A DNA stretch of 5,318 nt from Clostridiales bacterium. Lineage in GTDB: Bacteria > Bacillota_A > Clostridia > Lachnospirales > Bianqueaceae. Every line of letters starts with the position of its first letter. The stretch's first letter is position 1. The notes beneath the pieces are model-generated. The model did no database searches. It was not told the DNA's origin and saw only the letters and a list, made by a program, of their open reading frames with translations. This document shows positions 1-5,318 of this stretch, piece by piece. Position numbers and translations under genes: made by a program. The stretch is from assembly GCA_019423265.1 (NCBI GenBank), contig JAHZBS010000172.1, positions 1 to 5,318 on the forward strand. The letters run 5' to 3'.

Positions 1-3000
1 TGTACCACTCCGGGACATTGGCCTCCCGCATGGCGGCCTCATCCTCCGGCTTCAGCCCCTTTCCCTTTCGGACGGACTCCATGATTTTGAAGGAGCGCAG
101 GCTCTCCATCCCCCTGTGGATCAGGTATGTCATGATGTCGTCTCGGCAGCATATACACTCTGAGATGGTTGCAGTCTTGGAGCCGATGAGATCCTTCGCA
201 TTGTTATTCCACACGTCGGTGCCGTGGGAAAGGCCGGATATCCGGACTAAGTCGGAAAAACTCTGGGGCTTCGTATCCACCAGCATCTGCCGGACGAAAT
301 TCGTCCCATACTCCGGGATCCCGTAGGAACCCACCGGGCTGTTGATTTCCTCCGGCGTGACTTCCAGCGCCTCCGTCGATAGAAATAAGGACATAACTTT
401 TTTATCGTCCAGAGGGATGTCCGTGGCCTTCACCCCCGTCAGATCCTCTAACATCCGGATCATTGTGGGATCATCGTGCCCCAGTATATCCAGCTTGAGC
501 AGTCTTCCGTGAAGCTGGTGATAGTCGAAGTGAGTCGTGATGATATCCGTTTCCGTGTCATTTGCCGGGTGCTGCACCGGACAAAATTGATAGATGCTAT
601 ATCCCTTGGGGACGACCATCTGTCCCCCCGGGTGCTGTCCCGTCGTCCTCTTGACCCCTGTGCAGCCCGCCACCAGGCGGCTGATCTCCGCATTGTTCAC
701 ATGCTTATTGTGCTCGTCCAAATATTTCTTCACGAACCCATAGGCCGTCTTCTCCGCCAGGCTGCCCATGGTCCCCGCCCGAAACACATGCCCCTGTCCG
801 AAGAGCTCTTCGGTAAAGGCGTGAGCCCTCGGCTGGTATTCTCCGGAAAAGTTTAGATCGATATCCGGCTCTTTATCGCCGTCAAAGCCTAGAAATGTCT
901 CAAAGGGGATCTCCTGCCCATCTTTCGTCAGCATCTCCCCGCAGTTGGGGCAGACTTTGTCGGGGAGGTCAAACCCTGATTTTCCCTTGGTTGCTTCAAT
1001 CTCGGGGGATTCAAATTCGCTGTATTGGCACTTCTTACAGTAATAGTGGGGGGGGAGCGGGTTGACCTCCGTGATGCCGGCCATGGTGGCGACAAAGGAG
1101 GATCCAACGGATCCCCGGGATCCCACCAGGTACCCGTCTCCTACGGATTTCCACACCAGGCGCTGTGCGATGATATAGAGGCTGGCAAATCCATTTTTGA
1201 TAATGGATTTGAGCTCGCGGTCCAGGCGCTGCTCCACCGGCCCTGGCAAAGGCTTTCCGTACATGGACTCCGCCTTCTCATGGGTGATGCTGACCAACTC
1301 ATCATTGGCACCCTCGATCTCCGGCGTAAAAGTTCCGTCGGGGATCGGCTTGATCACTTCAATCTGCTCGCTGATTTTCAGCGGATTGTCAATGACCAGC
1401 TCCTCCGCCTTCGCCTCCCCAAAATAGGAGAACTCCTCCAGCATCTCGTCTGTCGTCCTGAAATACAGAGGCGGCTGGCGATCCGCATCATCGAAATGTT
1501 TTGCCGCCATGATGATCCGCCGATAGATCTCATCCTCCGGCTCGAGAAAATGGACGTCGCATGTGGCCACAACCGGTTTATTGTAGGTCTCGCCAAGCTG
1601 CACGATCCGCCGGTTGATATCCATCAGCTCCTCTCTGCTCCCCACCGTTCGGTTGCGCAGCATAAACTCATTGTTTCCCAACGGCTGTATCTCCAGATAA
1701 TCGTAGAAGTTCACGAGCCGTTCAATACTCTCCGGGCTATCGTTGTTCAACACCGCTTGATACAGCTCCCCCGCTTCACAGGCGGAGCCGATCAGAAGCC
1801 CCTCCCGCAGGCGCATAAACTCGCTCTTGGGAATGCGCGGGGTTCGATAAAAATACTTCAGATGCGCGATGGAAACTAGCTCATATAGATTTCGCAGGCC
1901 CGCCAAATTCTTGACCAATATAATGGCGTGGTGCGCCCGCAACCGCTTCACATCCGTATTGTCGTGTATATACTCGTTGACCCTGGCCAGATTATCGATG
2001 GAATGCTCAGATAGCGCTTCAAAACATTTTAATAGAATTTGCGCCGTCGCCTCCGCGTCATCCACCGCCCGGTGATGATTCTTCAATTCGATCCCCAGAT
2101 GCTTTGCCACTGAATCCAGCGTAAACCGCTTTAACTCATAGAGGCCCCGGCTCAGCTCCAGGGTGTCCAAAATCGTATTGGTTATCTTGGGAAGCCCTAA
2201 TTCCAACGCTTTCCTCTCGATGAATCCCGTGTCAAAGGCGGCGTTGTGCGCTGTCAAAATCCCGTCCCCGGCCCACTCCAGGAATCGCGGGAGCACCATG
2301 TCGATGGGGTCGGCATCCGCCACATCCTCCTGGGTTATGGACGTCAGCTCCGTGATTTCCTTGGGAATGGGGATCTGCGGGTTGACAAACTGGCTAAACC
2401 TGTCGATTATGGCCTCCCCGCGTATCTTAACCGCGCCGATCTCAATGATTCGGTCCTTCTCCTTGTTGAACCCGGTGGTCTCAATATCAAAGACTACATA
2501 TTCCTCGGAAAATCCTTGGCCGCGCCCCCGAATCACCGCCTCCTGCAGATCATCCACAAGATACGCTTCCACCCCGTATATGACTTTGATCCCCGTCTTC
2601 TCCGCCGCGTCCATAGCCTCCGGAAATGCCTGGACGACGCCGTGGTCTGTGATGGCGACGGCTGAATGCCCCCAATTGGCAGCCTGGGTGATCAGCGCTG
2701 TAGGCGAATCCACCGCATCCATCTCGCTAATCTGCGTATGCGCGTGGAGCTCGATCCGTTTTCTCTGGGCTGTGTCAACCCGATATTTTCGGACCGCCTC
2801 CTTCGTTCCGATCATCGCGTCCGCCATCAAAAGCCGCTGGTGGGTAAAGCTATCTTCTTCCATATGTCCTTTGACGAGGATGGCTTTTCCCTTTTTGAGA
2901 TCCCCTTTCTTGGCTTTGAACGCATCCTTCTCCATGAAGGCTTTCACCGTGATGGAGCCGGTATAATCGGTTATATCCAGCTGGACCAGTACCTTACCGG

Positions 3001-4159
3001 ACTTGATTTCCTTTTCCTCTTGCAGAATAATCTCGCCGCGGACGATGACCTCACCCTCCACGTTCTCGATATTTCGAAGCGGCCTTGGCTCGCCCTCGAA
3101 GGGCCGCCCCACGATCATGGCCTCCAGCGCCTTCTTCTTTTCCTCATCCACCTCCAGCGGTGCGCAGCAGAGCATGATATGGTTGGCCATGAGGACCATC
3201 TCGTGCAGAAAGGTATCCTCCTGGACGCGGCCTTTCACCGTCAAAGTCCGCCCTTTCGCCAGATTCGGCTCAACCCCGTCGCGGAACTCTTTCTCCGGCA
3301 CAAAGGCCTTCACCGTCATGGCCGCGTTGTAATCCGTCAGGCTCATGGTCAAGATTATCTTGCCGCCTTTTATCTCTCGGGTCTGGTAGGAGGTAAGATC
3401 CCCTCGCAATACAACGCCCTTGGCTTCCTCCGTACACAGAGACATATCCTTCGGGGTTCCGGTTATGGCTTTTCCGAACAGCACCCGGTCGGCATTTGGC
3501 TCCTCCGCCTTCTGTACGGCCTGCTCCTCCCAAGGGAGAGGCTCGTGGGGCTCGCCGTTATACGCATCCTGCGGCGCCTCTTCCCTGCGCTCCGCCATCT
3601 GCCGCAGCAGCTGCGTCTCCCGCTTCACCCGGTTCTCTTCCATGGTTCTCTGCTCTTCTTCCGTCAGTTCCCGGCCCTGAAACTGAACCGCCAGCGCCAA
3701 TCCCAGTTCTTCTTGAATGGACCGCCCAATGTAGGCGCCCATGTTTTTGCCCTCCAGAATCGAAACGGCCGTCTCACTCACCTGGACCGTCAGCTTGTCC
3801 TCCGTAACTTTCAGAGATGCGCTTCGCAGCATGGTATACAGAAACGGGTGCTCCAATCGGATCTTCTCCAGCAGGACATCCCAGTAGTCCTCCACGTGCT
3901 CCATCGGGTCTTCGAAGGGATACTGTATCTCTATGTTAATCTTCAACCGGTTGTCCAGGTGCGAGGATATAGTCTTCTTCAAATCCAAGACCCAGTATGG
4001 CGAATAGAACGTGTTCGCACTGGCATATATGTTCGCCCGCCGCTGCTCCTTTGAGATCCGGATCTGACGGACAGACAGCTGTGCCGCAATCTCTGCCAGA
4101 TCCGGATCCCGAAACGCGCCGGGAAATACTTCTAAAAGTGACTTATCCTGTCGTTTCAC
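1..4159 (-). CDS. polC: DNA polymerase III alpha subunit, PolC type (3' end outside window)
   Basis: Replicative DNA polymerase of Bacillota, with built-in 3'-5' proofreading. The minus strand reads as 1386 codons without a stop and leaves the window after NVPEWY; by comparison with B. subtilis PolC about 180-190 C-terminal residues (rest of fingers, helix-hairpin-helix, clamp-binding tail) are missing. Seen in order: N-terminal domain (about 1-165); charged Glu/Arg linker (165-228); two similar OB folds (247-330, 367-450); first PHP part with ELHAHT (470-475) and ITDH (503-506); inserted DEDDh exonuclease with D558, E560, D643, H696, D701; PHP continuation with ATCDVHF (865-871); polymerase core with GSRGSVGSS (1013-1021), four-Cys zinc site C1041, C1044, C1070, C1073, and catalytic aspartates D1099, D1101 (PDIDLNFSGEYQ) and D1224 (LKLDILGHDDP). 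GTG at 4159 is chosen because GGAGG lies 8 bases upstream; in-frame GTGs at 4174 and 4177 lack such a site. All catalytic residues checked are present. It follows ispG by 18 bases. Confidence 0.97.
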   Translation of the reverse strand, partial: MKRQDKSLLEVFPGAFRDPDLAEIAAQLSVRQIRISKEQRRANIYASANTFYSPYWVLDLKKTISSHLDNRLKINIEIQYPFEDPMEHVEDYWDVLLEKIRLEHPFLYTMLRSASLKVTEDKLTVQVSETAVSILEGKNMGAYIGRSIQEELGLALAVQFQGRELTEEEQRTMEENRVKRETQLLRQMAERREEAPQDAYNGEPHEPLPWEEQAVQKAEEPNADRVLFGKAITGTPKDMSLCTEEAKGVVLRGDLTSYQTREIKGGKIILTMSLTDYNAAMTVKAFVPEKEFRDGVEPNLAKGRTLTVKGRVQEDTFLHEMVLMANHIMLCCAPLEVDEEKKKALEAMIVGRPFEGEPRPLRNIENVEGEVIVRGEIILQEEKEIKSGKVLVQLDITDYTGSITVKAFMEKDAFKAKKGDLKKGKAILVKGHMEEDSFTHQRLLMADAMIGTKEAVRKYRVDTAQRKRIELHAHTQISEMDAVDSPTALITQAANWGHSAVAITDHGVVQAFPEAMDAAEKTGIKVIYGVEAYLVDDLQEAVIRGRGQGFSEEYVVFDIETTGFNKEKDRIIEIGAVKIRGEAIIDRFSQFVNPQIPIPKEITELTSITQEDVADADPIDMVLPRFLEWAGDGILTAHNAAFDTGFIERKALELGLPKITNTILDTLELSRGLYELKRFTLDSVAKHLGIELKNHHRAVDDAEATAQILLKCFEALSEHSIDNLARVNEYIHDNTDVKRLRAHHAIILVKNLAGLRNLYELVSIAHLKYFYRTPRIPKSEFMRLREGLLIGSACEAGELYQAVLNNDSPESIERLVNFYDYLEIQPLGNNEFMLRNRTVGSREELMDINRRIVQLGETYNKPVVATCDVHFLEPEDEIYRRIIMAAKHFDDADRQPPLYFRTTDEMLEEFSYFGEAKAEELVIDNPLKISEQIEVIKPIPDGTFTPEIEGANDELVSITHEKAESMYGKPLPGPVEQRLDRELKSIIKNGFASLYIIAQRLVWKSVGDGYLVGSRGSVGSSFVATMAGITEVNPLPPHYYCKKCQYSEFESPEIEATKGKSGFDLPDKVCPNCGEMLTKDGQEIPFETFLGFDGDKEPDIDLNFSGEYQPRAHAFTEELFGQGHVFRAGTMGSLAEKTAYGFVKKYLDEHNKHVNNAEISRLVAGCTGVKRTTGQHPGGQMVVPKGYSIYQFCPVQHPANDTETDIITTHFDYHQLHGRLLKLDILGHDDPTMIRMLEDLTGVKATDIPLDDKKVMSLFLSTEALEVTPEEINSPVGSYGIPEYGTNFVRQMLVDTKPQSFSDLVRISGLSHGTDVWNNNAKDLIGSKTATISECICCRDDIMTYLIHRGMESLRSFKIMESVRKGKGLKPEDEAAMREANVPEWY
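2810..3421 (-). repeat. Tandem OB-fold segments inside polC (diverged internal duplication)
   Basis: PolC residues 247-330 (3170-3421) and 367-450 (2810-3061) align with each other. Shared landmarks, first copy then second, are REIKGGKI/KEIKSGKV, LTDYNAAMTVKAF/ITDYTGSITVKAF, KGRTLTVKG/KGKAILVKG, QEDTFLHE/EEDSFTHQ and LMAN/LMAD. By hand about 30 of about 84 positions are identical, so the copies are old and diverged at the DNA level. The second copy leads directly into the PHP domain, which is the position of the single OB fold in B. subtilis PolC; the first is therefore the extra one. A linker of about 36 residues (331-366), including EVDEEKKKALEAM, separates them. OB folds in PolC are thought to bind single-stranded DNA. 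That the extra copy widens DNA contact is inference. Confidence 0.8.
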
Positions 4160-4167
4160 CTTTGCAT

Positions 4168-4172
4168 CCTCC
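4168..4172 (-). promoter_or_regulatory. Ribosome binding site of polC (GGAGG)
   Basis: The minus strand reads GGAGG in the 18-base ispG-polC gap, 8 bases before GTG at 4159. The spacing suits that GTG and decides the start: the in-frame GTG codons at 4174 and 4177 lie upstream of or within this site, and an ATG immediately after it (4167-4165) is in another frame and stops after three codons. Confidence 0.8.
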
Positions 4173-4177
4173 ACCAC

Positions 4178-5245
4178 TCACTGCCATACCTGACACATCT
4201 GATTCGCTTCCTCGACCAGCGCTTCCAGCAGCCGATCCTCGGGTACCTTCCGAACAATCTCTCCCTTTCGGAATAATAGCCCTTCGCCTCTGCCGCCGGC
4301 AATCCCTAGATCCGCCTCCCGCGCTTCGCCGGGCCCATTGACGGCACAGCCCATGATTGCGACCTTCAATGGTTTGCGGATATGGGCAAGGGCCGTCTGC
4401 GCCTGTTGGGCCAGGGAGATGAGATCGATACACGTTCTGGCGCAGGTGGGGCAGGAAATGATCTCGACCCCAAATTTGCGCAGACCTGCGAAAGCCAGAA
4501 TCTTCTTCGCCGCGGCCACCTCCTGGACCGGATCCCCCGTCAGAGACACCCGCAGCGTATCGCCAAGCCCTTGATTCAGCAAGATTCCCAAGCCCATGGC
4601 AGATTTTATAGCCCCGTCAAAGACAGGCCCGGCCTCTGTGATCCCGATGTGCAGCGGATATCCACAGTGCTCGGCAAATATCTCGTAGGCCTTGGTACAC
4701 ACTGTCAGATCCGACGCCTTCATGGACACCACGATGGCGTCAAACTGGGCTTCTTCCAGAATGTACACGCCCCTCATTGCACTCTCCGCCAACGCCTCCG
4801 CCGTGGGCCCCCCGTACTTTGCCAGCAAGTCTTTTTCAAGAGAGCCTGCGTTGACGCCGACGCGGATGGGGATTCCCCGAGCCCGGCACGCTTCCACAAC
4901 CTGCCGCACGCGGTGAGCGTCTCCAATATTGCCCGGATTGATGCGTATCTTGTCAGCGCCGTGTTCCACCGCAGCGATGGCCAGCCGGTAATCGAAATGG
5001 ATGTCCGCCACAAGGGGAATCCGGATCTGCTTCTTGATCTCCTCCAGCGCCACGGCAGATTCCATGTCCGGCACCGAAGCGCGAACGATCTCACATCCCG
5101 CCTCCTGAAGTCTGTGAATCTGGGAGACGGTAGCCTCCACATCATAGGTTTTCGTATTGGTCATGGATTGAATCCGGATGGGCTCGCCTCCACCGATGGT
5201 GAGCGATCCGATCCGGACTTTTTTCGTTTTCGTATTGGTTATCAC
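4178..5245 (-). CDS. ispG: 4-hydroxy-3-methylbut-2-enyl diphosphate synthase (IspG/GcpE)
   Basis: Complete 355-residue cytosolic [4Fe-4S] enzyme of the MEP isoprenoid pathway; it reductively opens the cyclic diphosphate MEcPP to HMBPP, the penultimate step before IPP and DMAPP. The length is normal for the two-domain bacterial form. Residues 1 to about 245 form the TIM-barrel part, with QSMTNT (26-31), VADIHFD (79-85), RINPGNIG (101-108), GVNAGSLEKDLL (130-141) and GITEAGP (201-207). The C-terminal iron-sulfur domain holds C265 and C268 (CPTC), C300 (MGC) and E307 (NGPGE), matching the three Cys and one Glu cluster ligands known in E. coli IspG (C270, C273, C305, E312) in the same spacing. 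C272 is an additional cysteine beside the cluster motif. The start is GTG at 5245, supported by GGAGG 9 bases upstream and by an N-terminus of family length. The TGA stop lies 18 bases before polC. Bacterial electron donors are flavodoxin or ferredoxin; none is encoded here. Confidence 0.97.
   Translation of the reverse strand: MITNTKTKKVRIGSLTIGGGEPIRIQSMTNTKTYDVEATVSQIHRLQEAGCEIVRASVPDMESAVALEEIKKQIRIPLVADIHFDYRLAIAAVEHGADKIRINPGNIGDAHRVRQVVEACRARGIPIRVGVNAGSLEKDLLAKYGGPTAEALAESAMRGVYILEEAQFDAIVVSMKASDLTVCTKAYEIFAEHCGYPLHIGITEAGPVFDGAIKSAMGLGILLNQGLGDTLRVSLTGDPVQEVAAAKKILAFAGLRKFGVEIISCPTCARTCIDLISLAQQAQTALAHIRKPLKVAIMGCAVNGPGEAREADLGIAGGRGEGLLFRKGEIVRKVPEDRLLEALVEEANQMCQVWQ
5148..5239 (-). 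repeat. 14-base direct repeat in the 5' end of ispG
   Basis: The 14-mer ACCAATACGAAAAC occurs exactly at 5226-5239 and at 5148-5161 on the minus strand, 64 bases apart, both times in frame and coding for TNTKT (residues 3-7 and 29-33). The second copy is the conserved QSMTNTKT element of IspG; the first is at the variable N-terminus. The flanks differ on both sides, so it is a short local repeat, perhaps chance. Confidence 0.6.
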
Positions 5246-5254
5246 GGCACCGTC

Positions 5255-5259
5255 CCTCC
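5255..5259 (-). promoter_or_regulatory. Ribosome binding site of ispG (GGAGG)
   Basis: The minus strand reads CGGAGGGAC in the 20-base gap after rseP, with GGAGG 9 bases before GTG at 5245. A second GTG five bases upstream (5250-5248) is out of frame with ispG. The site supports translation from the GTG although no ATG is available nearby; the next in-frame ATG (codon 28) would remove the first barrel strand. Confidence 0.8.
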
Positions 5260-5265
5260 GCTGGC

Positions 5266-5318
5266 CTATAGCAGCTTTCGAATATCGCTGAAGGCGATGA
5301 CGACCATAAGAATCATCA
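5266..5318 (-). CDS. rseP: RIP metalloprotease RseP family, C-terminal end only
   Basis: Only the last 16 codons and the TAG stop are in the window; the gene begins beyond the right edge. The readable tail is MILMVVIAFSDIRKLL: a hydrophobic run that would be the end of the last membrane helix, followed by the DI-R-L ending seen in the site-2 protease family (RseP of E. coli, RasP of B. subtilis). Members are membrane zinc proteases that cut anti-sigma factors and leftover signal peptides within the membrane. The active-site HExxH and PDZ domain cannot be seen here. Position supports the call: in many Clostridia rseP sits directly before ispG. It ends 20 bases before the ispG start, suggesting co-transcription. 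The identification rests on a short tail plus gene order and is therefore less certain than its neighbours. Confidence 0.75.
   Translation of the reverse strand, partial: MILMVVIAFSDIRKLL

Noticed and set aside
476..2665. Further plus-strand open frames at 476-856, 1025-1879 and 2246-2665
   Set aside because: All lie in the same antisense register as the 462-codon frame and have the same explanation. Each ends where polC uses one of the rare TTA/CTA/TCA codons; for example the last ends opposite the TCA of Ser499.
2163..2966. A 267-codon Ser-rich plus-strand open frame opposite polC
   Set aside because: Its Ser/Ala/Met-rich composition is what the complement of exonuclease and PHP codons gives in a shifted frame. 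It has no motif, and it lies wholly opposite conserved PolC catalytic sequence.
2666..4054. A 462-codon plus-strand open frame opposite polC
   Set aside because: It is in exact codon register with polC on the other strand. In that register stops can arise only opposite the sense codons TTA, CTA and TCA, which this GC-leaning gene uses rarely, so long open frames are expected. The protein is rich in Leu, His, Arg and Gln with no recognisable motif, and the polC reading on the opposite strand is unmistakable throughout.
1..4159. Possible frameshift or broken polC
   Set aside because: Translation from GTG at 4159 stays in one frame to the left edge, giving 1386 codons that match PolC family wording at every landmark, including NVPEWY at the edge. 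The missing end is due to the window boundary.
4156..4167. Three-codon ATG-CAA-AGG-TGA frame overlapping the polC start, as a possible translational coupler
   Set aside because: The ATG touches the GGAGG with no spacing, so a ribosome could hardly start there. The overlap with GTG is most simply chance.
5246..5265. Possible hairpin or promoter in the rseP-ispG gap
   Set aside because: Only three outer base pairs (GGC with GCC) can form before mismatches, no T-run follows, and there are no -35/-10 elements in 20 bases. The gap is accounted for by the ribosome binding site.

Overview
The window reads as one minus-strand stretch of a chromosomal housekeeping operon. In transcription order (right to left) it holds the 3' end of a site-2 protease gene (rseP), a complete ispG (gcpE) for isoprenoid synthesis, and almost all of polC, the replicative DNA polymerase III alpha subunit with built-in proofreading. 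polC runs off the left edge. All three genes are read from the sequence; no RNA gene, mobile element, CRISPR array, terminator or promoter was found.

PolC is characteristic of low-GC Gram-positive bacteria (Bacillota) and relatives. The order rseP-ispG-polC, together with PolC and IspG wording of clostridial type (for example ATCDVHF in PolC and QSMTNTKT in IspG), suggests a member of the Clostridia. Base composition is in the mid-fifties percent GC by eye, fairly high for that class. The genus cannot be named from this window.

Layout: 5266-5318 is the last 16 codons of rseP; 5246-5265 is a 20-base gap with the ispG ribosome binding site; 4178-5245 is ispG; 4160-4177 is an 18-base gap with the polC ribosome binding site; 1-4159 is polC, 1386 codons in a single open frame. 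Both ispG and polC appear to start with GTG. The short gaps, each with a GGAGG site, and the lack of room for a terminator or promoter point to one transcript. In many Clostridia a gene set of this kind also carries upstream lipid and isoprenoid genes (uppS, cdsA, dxr), so IspG would act with an upstream Dxr in the MEP pathway. PolC is a passenger of different function.

Nothing here looks like an undescribed system. The most notable feature is inside PolC: two consecutive, mutually similar OB-fold segments before the PHP/exonuclease region, where the well-studied Bacillus and Geobacillus enzymes have one. This makes the protein roughly 125-135 residues longer in that region. The long plus-strand open frames opposite polC are explained by codon use and were rejected as genes.
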